A stretch of 64,000 nucleotides of DNA from the NCBI GenBank assembly GCA_942490995.1, contig CALOBG010000054.1:204683-268682 (forward strand), written 5' to 3'. The stretch is from UBA981 sp942490995. GTDB taxonomy: Bacteria > Pseudomonadota > Gammaproteobacteria > Ga0077536. The position numbers and the translations under genes are program-made. Below, one piece after another: positions 1-8,721 of the stretch (position 1 is its first letter; each line of letters starts with the position of its first letter). The notes beneath the pieces are model-generated. The model was not told the origin of the DNA. It saw nothing but the letters and a program-made list of their open reading frames with translations, and made no database searches.

Positions 1-89
1 GCGCCCATCAGTTTGATCCTTGTTTCGATAATTGCCGCTTGCTTAAATAGAGTAATCGCCCATCACACAAAAAACCAAGGAGAACGACG

Positions 90-479
90 ATGCTGGATTA
101 CACCGTGCTCAAAGACAAAGGTGGGCTTACCCCGTGGCCGCCGATGGAAGAACTGCCGTTCGTCAAGGTTCTGGCCGGCAAGCCGGTTCATTCCGGGCGC
201 TTCGATATCGGCGGATTCGGTATGCGCACCATGGCCGGTGTGTGGCAATGCACCCCGGGCAGTTTCGAATACACCTACCCCGGCGACGAAATCTGCACGC
301 TGCTCGAAGGCCACATCAGCCTTGTCGATGAAGACGGCAAAACCCATGAATACCGCGCCGGCGATACGTTCTACACGCGCAAAGGCGAAGTGGCGACCTG
401 GACCGTGCACGAAACTATTCGCAAGATTTTTCATATCCACGATCCCGACGCCGAAGAACTGGCGCACAAGGCGGCCTGA
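90..479 (+). CDS. Cupin-domain protein
   Basis: A 129-residue single-domain protein with no signal peptide. Residues about 55-125 look like a cupin barrel: a PGSFEYTYPGDE strand-turn, a LLEGHISLVDEDG segment and a YRAGDTFYTRKGE segment fit the two conserved cupin motifs of the small DUF861/cupin_3-like group. A strong ribosome binding site (AAGGAG) stands 6 bases before the ATG, which supports this start. It ends two bases before the molybdopterin oxidoreductase gene, so the two are almost certainly co-transcribed. Its ligand cannot be told from sequence. A role in binding or converting a substrate for the downstream enzyme is inference. Confidence 0.8.
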   Translation: MLDYTVLKDKGGLTPWPPMEELPFVKVLAGKPVHSGRFDIGGFGMRTMAGVWQCTPGSFEYTYPGDEICTLLEGHISLVDEDGKTHEYRAGDTFYTRKGEVATWTVHETIRKIFHIHDPDAEELAHKAA

Positions 480-481
480 AC

Positions 482-2866
482 GTGGCCGGCGCGCCGCATC
501 GGGAACGCAAGTCCGGATACTGCGCGCTATGTTGGTCGAGCTGCGGCTGCACGGCGGTTGTCGAGGACGGCCGCCTGGTTGCGGTTGAACCCGACCCGGA
601 GCACCCCACCGGCAAAGCCTTGTGCGGTAAGGGCCAGGCCGCCCCCGACTATGTGTACAGCGACGCGCGCGTACTGCACCCGATGAAGCGTACGCGCCCG
701 AAGGGTGATCCGGACCCGGGATGGGAACGGATCTCCTGGGACGAAGCGCTCGATACCACGGTCGAAAACCTGCAGCGTATTCGTGCCAATTCGGGCAGCG
801 AATCCATCGCCTTCAGTATTACCACCAGCGCGGGTACGGCCATGCAGGACGGCTATCCGTTCGTCGAGCGCCTGCGCCAGGCCTTCGGCACACCGAACGC
901 AGTGGCATCGATCGAACTCTGCGATTTTGCCAAGGACTTCGTCTACCCACACACCTTCGGCGTATCCATGCCGACCAGCGAGGTCGAAAACAGCGATTGC
1001 ATCATTTTGTGGGGCCACAATCCTTCGACCTGCTGGATGGCGTTCGCGACGCGCATCACCGAAGCGGTACGGCGCGGCGCCAGACTCATCGTCATGGACC
1101 CGATTCGGGTCGGCTTTGCCGCCAAGGCCGATCAATGGCTGCAGGTCCGGCCCGGCAGCGACGGCGCGCTGGCCCTGGCGCTGGCCCATGTGATGATCGA
1201 GGAGCAGCTTTTCGATCACGACTTCGTGACCAACTGGAGTAACGGCCCGTTTCTGATCCGCGACGACAACGGGCAGTTTCTCACCGGCGCGGACCTGGCC
1301 GCGGACGGCAATGCCGCGACCCGCGTGGTGTGGGACGAAGCAAGCGCGTCAACCGCGCTTTACGATACGGCTACCGGCAGCTATCTAGCGACGCCGGCAA
1401 GCGTCGCCTTGCGCGGCGCTCGCCAGATCCAGACCAGCGACGGCAACATCCGTTGTCGCACCGCTTTTGATTGCTACGCGGCGCTGTGCAGCGACTATCC
1501 ACCGGCTCGCGCGGCGGAAATCTGCTGGGTCCCGGCTGCGCAGATCGAGCAGACCGCGCGGCTGATCGGGACCAGCAAGGCGGTCTCGTGTTACGCCTGG
1601 GCCGGGCTCGAAATGCATTCCAATACCAGCCAGACCGGGCGTGCGCTGGCCTGCCTGTACGCCCTGACCGGCTGTTTCGACGCGCCAGGCGGCAATGTGA
1701 TTTTCGAACGCGTCCCGACCCGCTCGATATTCGGCCGCGAACTGATGCCTGCCGAGATGCTCGATCGCTCGCTGGGGCGCGAAGAACGCTCGCTCGGCCC
1801 GGAGGCGATTTTTGGCTGGATCACCAGCGACGCCCTGTACAAGGGCATCCTCGATCGCCGCCCTTACGGGGTCGATGCGCTGGTCAGTTTCGGCCTCAAC
1901 CTGCTGGTTTCACATGCCGACGGCGAGCGCGGAGCGAAAGCACTCAATGCGCTGGACTTCATGGTCCACGCCGATCTCTTCATGACCCCGACCGCCACCC
2001 ATGCGGATATTTTTCTGCCGGTCAATACGCCGTGGGAACGGGATGGGCTGCGCACGGATTTCTACGCCGATCAGCGCAGCAGCGCGCTGCTCCAGTACCG
2101 CCAGCCGATGATCGAATCACGTGGTGAATCGCGCTCCGACGCCTGGATCGCGTTTCAGCTCGCCCAACGGCTCGGTCTCAACGACGCCTTCTGGGGCGGC
2201 GACATCGATGCCGGCTACGCCGAAATACTCCAGCCGAGCGGCGTCGATCTGCAGACCCTGCGCGACAACCCGCGCGGCGTCGCGCTGCCGTTGACCACCC
2301 GCTATCGAAAATATGCGGGTGACGCCGAGCATGCGGCGAGCGGATTCGCGACCCCCAGCCGCCGCGTCGAGCTGTACTCCGAAACCCTGCTCGCGCACCA
2401 TTACCCGCCGCTGCCCGAGTACATCGAACCGGCCATGGGGCCGATCGCGCGCCCCGATCTGGCGGCCAGCTTCCCGCTGGTCCTGACCGACGCAAAATCC
2501 ACCCACTACATCCACAGCCAGTATCGCCACGTCGCCCGCCTGCGCCGTCATGAACGCGACCCGCGACTCGACGTACACCCCGAAACCGCGGCCACGCGCG
2601 GGATCAAGGAAGGCGACTGGGTAAAACTCTGCACTCCGCACGCCAGTGCGCGAATGCGCGCGCGTTTATCCGCCTCGCTCGATCCACGCGTGGTTCGGGC
2701 CACGGTCGGCTGGTGGCAGGCCTGCGATGCGTTGTCGAGCCCGGGCTTCGACGCCGAAAGCAACGACGGCGCCAATCTGAACCGCACCATCGGCAACGAC
2801 GCCTACGATCCGATCGGCGGCTGTGTACCGCATAAATCCTATTTGTGCGAGATTTCCTTAATCTAG
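482..2866 (+). CDS. Molybdopterin-dependent oxidoreductase
   Basis: A 794-residue protein of the DMSO-reductase superfamily. The N-terminus carries a 4Fe-4S motif (YCALCWSSCGC, with a fourth Cys in GKALCGKG). The bis-MGD domain follows, with IILWGHNPSTCW and a Cys (IELCDF) in the position usually occupied by the Mo ligand. A C-terminal dinucleotide-binding domain covers about residues 660-790. No Tat signal is visible, so a cytoplasmic location is inferred. The start is a GTG two bases after the cupin stop. The length fits catalytic subunits that act without a large membrane partner. No small subunit or b-type cytochrome is adjacent. The substrate is unknown; formate, pyrogallol or acetylene-hydratase-like chemistry cannot be distinguished here. 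Confidence 0.85.
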   Translation: MAGAPHRERKSGYCALCWSSCGCTAVVEDGRLVAVEPDPEHPTGKALCGKGQAAPDYVYSDARVLHPMKRTRPKGDPDPGWERISWDEALDTTVENLQRIRANSGSESIAFSITTSAGTAMQDGYPFVERLRQAFGTPNAVASIELCDFAKDFVYPHTFGVSMPTSEVENSDCIILWGHNPSTCWMAFATRITEAVRRGARLIVMDPIRVGFAAKADQWLQVRPGSDGALALALAHVMIEEQLFDHDFVTNWSNGPFLIRDDNGQFLTGADLAADGNAATRVVWDEASASTALYDTATGSYLATPASVALRGARQIQTSDGNIRCRTAFDCYAALCSDYPPARAAEICWVPAAQIEQTARLIGTSKAVSCYAWAGLEMHSNTSQTGRALACLYALTGCFDAPGGNVIFERVPTRSIFGRELMPAEMLDRSLGREERSLGPEAIFGWITSDALYKGILDRRPYGVDALVSFGLNLLVSHADGERGAKALNALDFMVHADLFMTPTATHADIFLPVNTPWERDGLRTDFYADQRSSALLQYRQPMIESRGESRSDAWIAFQLAQRLGLNDAFWGGDIDAGYAEILQPSGVDLQTLRDNPRGVALPLTTRYRKYAGDAEHAASGFATPSRRVELYSETLLAHHYPPLPEYIEPAMGPIARPDLAASFPLVLTDAKSTHYIHSQYRHVARLRRHERDPRLDVHPETAATRGIKEGDWVKLCTPHASARMRARLSASLDPRVVRATVGWWQACDALSSPGFDAESNDGANLNRTIGNDAYDPIGGCVPHKSYLCEISLI

Positions 2867-3033
2867 CCACCCCCCTGCTCCGCGAAGGAACGCCGGCTAC
2901 CGGGACTTCCGTGCGCCTGCCCGTCAAACTTCGAGCATTTTTCGGTACACTCTGCGCGCGCGCCTGACCCGAAATATGACCCGCCTGCGGTCGCCACGCG
3001 CCGACCGCAGTCAATGTGCCGAGGAGGTACTCA

Positions 3034-3375
3034 ATGCGATGGATAGTGATCGGTCTGGTTCTGACCCTGGTCCCGGTATCGGCCCAGGCAGCCGGCCAGT
3101 TCCTGCGCGCCAATGAACTGGTCGAGATGTGTGAAGGCGAGGAGCGCGCGGCCAATCGCGACTGCTACAGCTATCTGATGGGGGTGCAGGACGCCGCCAT
3201 CTCGCTCGTCAACGGCCTCAAGCTCGAGCCGATATTCTGTACCCCGAAAGTGATCTCGCTCGACGAGCTGCGCCTGAAGATCCTCAAACACCTGGCCGAC
3301 AAAAGCGGTCTCGACGACGCCTCCGCGAGCAGCATGGTGCTGAGCGGGATGCAGGAAGCCTACCTGTGCGAATAA
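3034..3375 (+). CDS. Secreted Rap1a/Tai-like small protein
   Basis: A 113-residue protein with an N-terminal signal peptide ending near AQA. The mature part has the spacing of the Rap1a/Tai domain: a Cys after ANELVEMC, CYSYLMGVQDA, FCTP before a predicted helix, and a terminal Cys (AYLCE). Some family members are periplasmic immunity proteins of type VI effectors. No effector or T6SS gene is nearby, so an immunity role here is unsupported. The start was chosen at the second in-frame ATG because GAGGAGG lies 7 bases upstream. Confidence 0.7.
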   Translation: MRWIVIGLVLTLVPVSAQAAGQFLRANELVEMCEGEERAANRDCYSYLMGVQDAAISLVNGLKLEPIFCTPKVISLDELRLKILKHLADKSGLDDASASSMVLSGMQEAYLCE

Positions 3376-3424
3376 CACGCGGCAGGCCGGGTATAGTCGC
3401 GATTCAAACTCTTGAGGATCAGCT

Positions 3425-3859
3425 ATGAACGAATCCCAGATCCTGGCGCCAGCCGCGGTTTTGATCGTATGGTCGCTGGTGGTATTGGTGTGGCTCACCG
3501 TGACCCGCTTTGGCGCCTTCGCCAAGGCCGGCATGAAACTTGGCGAGGCTGAGCCCGGCGCGCGCTACAGTGATGTCGAACCGACCATGCCGGCGAAAGT
3601 GAATTGGGTATCGCACAACTACACGCACCTGATGGAGCAGCCGACTCTGTTCTACGCGGTGATTGCGGTACTTGCCCTGGCCGGCGCCGGCAGCAGTGTC
3701 AACATTGCGTTTGCCTGGGGCTATGTCGCGATCCGGATCGTGCACAGCCTGTGGCAGGGCGCCATCAATACCATCCCGGTGCGGGTCACCCTGTTCACGC
3801 TCTCGACTCTCTGCCTGTGGGTACTGGGTATCAACGCGCTGCGCGCAACCTTGCTGTAG
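3425..3859 (+). CDS. MAPEG-family membrane protein
   Basis: A 144-residue protein with four hydrophobic segments and the MAPEG fold signature, including the N-terminal helix followed by a polar loop and NYTHLMEQPTLFYAV, a hallmark of the family. In eukaryotes MAPEG proteins act in glutathione and eicosanoid metabolism. The bacterial ones are mostly uncharacterised inner-membrane proteins. It is preceded by GAGGATCAGCT as a ribosome binding site. It converges with the LysR gene on the other strand. Confidence 0.8.
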   Translation: MNESQILAPAAVLIVWSLVVLVWLTVTRFGAFAKAGMKLGEAEPGARYSDVEPTMPAKVNWVSHNYTHLMEQPTLFYAVIAVLALAGAGSSVNIAFAWGYVAIRIVHSLWQGAINTIPVRVTLFTLSTLCLWVLGINALRATLL

Positions 3860-3883
3860 CCGCACGCCAACGACAGGTTCGGC

Positions 3884-4885
3884 TCAGGTTGCGAGGTCTT
3901 CGCTCAGGCGTTCGCCGCTGACGCTTTTGTCCTGCTGCCGAGGGCCGCTGTGCGCGCGGCGTACCGGTCCGGACGCGGCAATCACCGGTTTCTCGATACA
4001 GCGCTCGCTGTGGGCGAGATAAAAATCGATGAACGTGCGGATCTTGCCGGCGATGTGTTCGCGGCTGCCGTACAGTGCAAACAGCGGCACCGAAATCGGT
4101 TCCACGTCGTTGAGCTCGATCTCCACGATTTCGCCGTGCTGGAGTTCCTTGCATACCGCATAGCGCGGCACGTAGGAAACACCCAGGCCTTCGATGGCCG
4201 CCTCGATCACCGCCTCGGTACTGAGCGAGGAAAAATTCCCGCCCACGGCCTGAGCCACCCGGCGCTGCCGAGCGACAAAATCCCAGTTGCCGTCGCACTG
4301 GATTGAGCCATCAACGATACAGTTGTGCTGTACGAGATCGGCCAGCACCTGTGGCGCACCGTGACGGCCGACGTACACCGGCGAGGCGCACAGGACAAAC
4401 GGCGCGTCGCCGACCTGGCGCGCGACCAGCGAACTGTCGCGCAGCGTGCCGAGACGGAATATCAGGTCCAGCCGCGAGGCGATCACGTCCGGCTCGTCGT
4501 CCTGCAGACCGAGTTCGATGCGGATCCCCTGATTCTCGCGCATGAACGCGGCAATGACCGGCGTCAGCACATGGGTGCCGAACGACGGCGGACAGCTGAT
4601 CCGCAGCACCCCGCGCGGGCCGCTGGCGAGCTGCGTTGCGGCCACATCGGCGTCCTCGATGTGCTGCAGAATGCTGACCAGGCGGTCGACGTAGAGTTCG
4701 CCAGCATCGGTCAGGGAAACGCCGCGCGTGGTCCTGTGCAGCAAGCGCACGTCGAGTTCATCTTCGAGGTGGCGAACCTGCTTTGACATCATCCCGGGGG
4801 TCACGCCCAGGGCCTTGGCTGCGGCCGAAAACGAGCCGAGCTTGGCAACCGTGACCAGCGCGCGCATGTTTCTGAGTTTATCCAT
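3884..4885 (-). CDS. LysR-family transcriptional regulator
   Basis: A 333-residue protein. Residues 1-60 form the winged helix-turn-helix typical of LysR (MRALVTVAKLGSFSAAAKAL, then a recognition helix before VRHLEDEL). Residues about 90-295 match the periplasmic-binding-protein-like effector domain. The C-terminus is about 30 residues longer than usual, charged and probably disordered. No divergent target gene starts next to it; the gene upstream on the same strand ends 154 bases away. The effector and regulon are unknown. Confidence 0.9.
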   Translation of the reverse strand: MDKLRNMRALVTVAKLGSFSAAAKALGVTPGMMSKQVRHLEDELDVRLLHRTTRGVSLTDAGELYVDRLVSILQHIEDADVAATQLASGPRGVLRISCPPSFGTHVLTPVIAAFMRENQGIRIELGLQDDEPDVIASRLDLIFRLGTLRDSSLVARQVGDAPFVLCASPVYVGRHGAPQVLADLVQHNCIVDGSIQCDGNWDFVARQRRVAQAVGGNFSSLSTEAVIEAAIEGLGVSYVPRYAVCKELQHGEIVEIELNDVEPISVPLFALYGSREHIAGKIRTFIDFYLAHSERCIEKPVIAASGPVRRAHSGPRQQDKSVSGERLSEDLAT

Positions 4886-5039
4886 GTTCCTTCGCCTCGC
4901 TGTGCGAGCGGGTTCGCAGGCGCCGGCGGCACCGCGAAACCCGCATCGTGCTGCAATGCACCATTACCCCCAGCATAGGCGCATGTTTCGCTTGATGCAA
5001 TGCACAACCGGGCACAGCTCGCAGTTTTGTCTGCCGTGC

Positions 5040-5810
5040 TCAACGCACCCCGAGGATCCACCCCTCCAGGCGCACATCGCGACGCTCGGGCAGGGTCAGG
5101 GGCGGGTTGAAGTAATCCGGCAGCGCACCGCGGGTATCCATATCCTTCAGCCAGCTTGCCACCACGAAGGCATCGTGTTCGTCGGGACTGCGCTCGCCGC
5201 GCGGATAGCGGCGACGGAACAGGGTCGGAAAAATTTCCGCGACCACGGAAAGTCCAGGCTCGACGGTAAACCCGTCGAACGGCCAGAAATGGGTCCGCGC
5301 GCTGAGCTTGCGGTCATGGCGTAATTGCTTGAGCCATGGGATCCCGGCGTGGGTCGATTTCGCCACCGAACCCTGGACGTCAAACTGAAAGACGCTTTTG
5401 GCTGCACTGGTCCAGCGTTCACACAGGCGCAGCTCACTCGGCGGTCCACCCGGCGGGGTCTCACGACGTACATAGTCGACGTACATGTGGTCGCGCTCGG
5501 TCGGCCAGTAATCGCAGAAATGGCGCAGAAACGCGTCCCAGCTTTCGAGTTCGTGGCGCCGGAAATACGCCAGCGGAAATGAAAATCCGTGATCGATGCC
5601 GATGATCGCCGGCTCGGGACCGCTCAGGACCTCGCGTACGTAGCGCGCCACTTCCTTGCGACACCAGTGGCGTGCACCCCGGTCGTAGGGCGTGACGGGG
5701 ACTACGGCATCGCTCGCCCCACCGGCGTAGACCTGCAGCTGGCGCAACCGCGACACCGGCGCCTGGGCGCCGGAATAATCGATGCCGACGTAGCGCGAAA
5801 ACAGGTTCAC
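5040..5810 (-). CDS. RNase H-fold-like hypothetical protein (DUF429-like)
   Basis: A 256-residue soluble protein. Three conserved-looking acidic spots, YVGIDYSGAQ near the N-terminus, IGIDHGFSFP near residue 90 and SPDEHDAFVVASWL near residue 215, resemble the metal-binding Asp pattern of DUF429-type predicted nucleases with an RNase H fold. This is a family-level resemblance, not a demonstrated activity. Its start overlaps the stop of the ChaC gene by 4 bases (ATGA), which indicates translational coupling. Confidence 0.55.
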   Translation of the reverse strand: MNLFSRYVGIDYSGAQAPVSRLRQLQVYAGGASDAVVPVTPYDRGARHWCRKEVARYVREVLSGPEPAIIGIDHGFSFPLAYFRRHELESWDAFLRHFCDYWPTERDHMYVDYVRRETPPGGPPSELRLCERWTSAAKSVFQFDVQGSVAKSTHAGIPWLKQLRHDRKLSARTHFWPFDGFTVEPGLSVVAEIFPTLFRRRYPRGERSPDEHDAFVVASWLKDMDTRGALPDYFNPPLTLPERRDVRLEGWILGVR

Positions 5811-6352
5811 GACCGGTCACCGCGAAACCCGTTTTGCTCCTGGGCGAGCAGCACGTCACGCAGACCGTGCACCTCCTCGTCGTGGACATCGAGTTCGCGC
5901 AGGGTCTCGGCCAGCCGCAACAGGTATTCGCGGTTCGGTCCGCTCGGTCCGTGGGCGCCGGCGATCTGGCGCGCCATATCGCCGAGCGCGGCGGGTCCGA
6001 CGAAACTCGGGTTATCCGGTCCGGCGACGTAGGTGATCCCGCGCGCCACGCTGCCGTCGTCGAAATGCAGATCCAGTTCCAGCATTTCGTAACCGTTGCG
6101 TTCGCGCACGTCCAGCGCGGCGATGATCGCGCCGTAATCTTCGGCCGAAGGTTTGAATGCCACACCCCAGCAGCGCGCCGCTTCTTCGCGCACCAGCGTG
6201 ACAACCCGCCCCGGCGCCTCCGGCACTCCGCGGTGGTCGGGCGAGGCCTGCCAGAATCGTCGCCGCCAGCCGCTGATGGCGGCGCGCCGGCGTTCGCTAT
6301 AGGGAAAGTCCGGGCGCCAGATCAGCGAGCCGTAGCCAAATATCCACGTCAT
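5807..6352 (-). CDS. chaC: ChaC-like gamma-glutamylcyclotransferase
   Basis: A 181-residue protein with the GYGSLIW motif at the N-terminus that binds the gamma-glutamyl group, and RERNGYE near residue 85 supplying the catalytic Glu of the ChaC family. The family cleaves glutathione to 5-oxoproline and Cys-Gly in the cytoplasm. Length and motif spacing are normal. It is the first gene of a two-gene unit with the RNase H-like gene, and the pairing has no obvious functional explanation. Confidence 0.88.
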   Translation of the reverse strand: MTWIFGYGSLIWRPDFPYSERRRAAISGWRRRFWQASPDHRGVPEAPGRVVTLVREEAARCWGVAFKPSAEDYGAIIAALDVRERNGYEMLELDLHFDDGSVARGITYVAGPDNPSFVGPAALGDMARQIAGAHGPSGPNREYLLRLAETLRELDVHDEEVHGLRDVLLAQEQNGFRGDRS

Positions 6353-6492
6353 GACCGGCGCCCCGAGCAGCGATCGTCAGCCAGAGTGTGTGTGTTTCCG
6401 TTTTGCATCAGTCCCTCTATGATACGACGCACCAGTGCGCAGCATCAGTAGCGCGACGCTTTCAAAGTCTGAGGCACAGCCTCGAGATCACC

Positions 6493-7230
6493 ATGTCCGC
6501 TAGCGGAGGCAGCCTGAACATGCTCGTCCTAGGGCACCGCGGTGCCGCCGGCCAGGTCGCCGAAAACACCCTGGGATCGATGCGCTTTGCGCTGGCCAGC
6601 GGCGTCAATGGCGTAGAGTTCGACGTGCGCATGCACGACGGTCGTCTGATCGTGCTGCACGATGTCACGCTCGATCGCACCACCAACGGGCGCGGTCCGC
6701 ATGCGCGTTTGAGTTTTGCCGAGCTGCGCGCGCTCAAGTGTGCCAATGGCGAACGAATTCCGCTGCTCAGCGAGGTCCTTGCGGTGGTTGCGAATTGTGA
6801 GATCGTCAACGTCGAGATCAAGGAACCCGGTATCGCGGCGGCCGTGATCGCGACGCTGGACAGCTTCGTCGACGACCATGGCCCACGTGACAAACAACTC
6901 CTGCTGTCGTCGTTTGACGGCGCGACCACCGCCGAACTCGCGCGCCGGCGTGGCGACAAGCGGCTCGGCGTGCTGTACGAAGGCGATTACGACGAGGCGC
7001 TGGCGCGCGCCACGCAGCTTGCTGCCTATTCGATCCACGCGCCGTTCGAGGACGTCAGCGCAGAGCGCGTGGCCGCCGCCCATGCTCGAGGCCTCAAGGT
7101 TTTCGTTTATACCGTCGACGCACCCGCCGCTATTGACCAGTGTCGACGCGCTGGGGTCGACGCGATTTTTTCCGATTTCCCGGATCGCGCGCTGGCCGTC
7201 CTGCACCAGCACGGCGAGCGCACGCGCTGA
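6493..7230 (+). CDS. ugpQ: Cytoplasmic glycerophosphodiester phosphodiesterase
   Basis: A 245-residue GDPD-family enzyme: GHRGAAG and ENTLGS near the start, then EFDVRMHDG, LHDVTLDRTT and VEIKE supply the catalytic His and the metal ligands. No signal peptide, so the UgpQ type is favoured over the periplasmic GlpQ type. It hydrolyses glycerophosphodiesters to glycerol 3-phosphate. It sits 3 bases upstream of glpK and so feeds the same glycerol 3-phosphate pool. A start 27 bases later (MLVLGHRG) is also possible. Confidence 0.85.
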   Translation: MSASGGSLNMLVLGHRGAAGQVAENTLGSMRFALASGVNGVEFDVRMHDGRLIVLHDVTLDRTTNGRGPHARLSFAELRALKCANGERIPLLSEVLAVVANCEIVNVEIKEPGIAAAVIATLDSFVDDHGPRDKQLLLSSFDGATTAELARRRGDKRLGVLYEGDYDEALARATQLAAYSIHAPFEDVSAERVAAAHARGLKVFVYTVDAPAAIDQCRRAGVDAIFSDFPDRALAVLHQHGERTR

Positions 7231-7233
7231 GCG

Positions 7234-8721
7234 ATGGCCTGCCTGCTCGCCCTCGATCAAGGTACCACCAGTTCGCGTGCGCTGCTGTTCGATGACAGCG
7301 GCGCGATCCTCGCGCTGGCTCAGGAAGAGTTTGCTCAACACTACCCGCGCGCCGGCTGGGTCGAGCACGATCCGCTCGCGATCGCCCGCAGCCAACTGGC
7401 CGTCGCTGAGCGCGCGCTGGCCGATGCCGGCGTGTCCGGGCGCGAAGTGGCCGCCATCGGCATCACGAACCAGCGCGAAACCTGCCTGCTGTGGGAGCGC
7501 CGCAGCGGCGCACCGTGCTCCCCGGCGCTGGTCTGGCAGGATCGGCGCAGCGCCGATCTGTGCGCGGATCTGCGTCGCCAGGGCCGCGAAGAAGAGGTGC
7601 GGCAAAAATCCGGCCTGGTTCTCGACCCGTATTTTTCCGCGTCCAAACTGCATTGGCTGCTGGCCAACGACGCCAGCCTGCGCAGCCGCGCCGAACGCGG
7701 CGAACTCGCCTTCGGGACCATCGACAGCTGGCTGTTGTGGCAACTGACCGACGGGCGCTGCCATATGACCGACGCAACCAACGCTTCGCGTACCCAGCTC
7801 TACAACATTCATGACAACAACTGGGACGAGGCCCTGCTCGATATGTGGCAGGTACCGCGCGCGCTGCTGCCCGAAGTCGTCGATTCCAGCGGCGTATGCG
7901 CGACCACGCAGCGCTTTGGCGGCGACATTCCCATCGCCGGAATTGCCGGCGATCAGCAGGCGGCGCTGTTCGGCCAGGCCTGCTTCGAGGCCGGCATGGC
8001 CAAGTGCACCTACGGCACCGGCTGTTTTGTCCTCATGCACAGCGGACAGCGCGCGCCGGTTTCAGCCAACAAGCTGTTGACCACCATCGCCTGTCGTATC
8101 GACGGCGTTACCGACTATGCGCTCGAAGGCAGCGTGTTCATGGGCGGCGCGACGGTACAGTGGTTACGCGATGGCCTCGGCATGATCGCGAGCGCCGCCG
8201 AAATCGAAGCGCTGGCGCGCCGCGTTCCCGACAGTGACGGCGTGGTGCTGGTGCCGGCCTTCACCGGCCTGGGGGCGCCGCACTGGGACGCCGAGGCGCG
8301 CGCTTTGATGATTGGCATGACCCGCGGCACGACCCGAGAACACATCGCGCGCGCAGCGCTCGACGGTATCGCCTGGCAGGTCACCGAGGTGGTGCAGGCG
8401 ATGGCCGGTGACGCCGCCACCGCAACCGGCGAACTGCGCGTCGACGGTGGCGCGAGCAACAACGATCTGCTCATGCAACTTCAGTCTGACTATCTCGACG
8501 CCCCGCTGTTGCGCCCCGCGATCAGTGAGAGCACCGCGTTTGGCGCGGCACTGCTGGCCGGCCTGGCGGTAGGGGTGTACCGTTCGCGCGAGGAAATCAG
8601 CCGCACGTGGCAAGCCGAGCGGCGCTTCGAGCCGGCCATGGATAGCGCCGCACGCGAACGTGGCGCGGCGCACTGGCGGCGCGCGGTTGAACGCTGCCGG
8701 GGTTGGGCCGGGACGGATTGA
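7234..8721 (+). CDS. glpK: Glycerol kinase
   Basis: A 495-residue FGGY-family kinase with the GlpK N-terminal phosphate-binding segment LALDQGTTSSRALLFD, the substrate-binding TNQRET, and GLGAPHWD plus the second phosphate loop VDGGASNN in the C-terminal half. It phosphorylates glycerol to glycerol 3-phosphate using ATP. It starts 3 bases after ugpQ, and its TGA overlaps the glpD ATG by one base. No glpF facilitator or GlpR-type repressor is in the window. Confidence 0.97.
   Translation: MACLLALDQGTTSSRALLFDDSGAILALAQEEFAQHYPRAGWVEHDPLAIARSQLAVAERALADAGVSGREVAAIGITNQRETCLLWERRSGAPCSPALVWQDRRSADLCADLRRQGREEEVRQKSGLVLDPYFSASKLHWLLANDASLRSRAERGELAFGTIDSWLLWQLTDGRCHMTDATNASRTQLYNIHDNNWDEALLDMWQVPRALLPEVVDSSGVCATTQRFGGDIPIAGIAGDQQAALFGQACFEAGMAKCTYGTGCFVLMHSGQRAPVSANKLLTTIACRIDGVTDYALEGSVFMGGATVQWLRDGLGMIASAAEIEALARRVPDSDGVVLVPAFTGLGAPHWDAEARALMIGMTRGTTREHIARAALDGIAWQVTEVVQAMAGDAATATGELRVDGGASNNDLLMQLQSDYLDAPLLRPAISESTAFGAALLAGLAVGVYRSREEISRTWQAERRFEPAMDSAARERGAAHWRRAVERCRGWAGTD

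Noticed and set aside
3034..3375. Type VI immunity protein role for the Rap1a-like gene
   Set aside because: No effector or secretion gene nearby. The domain alone does not prove such a role.
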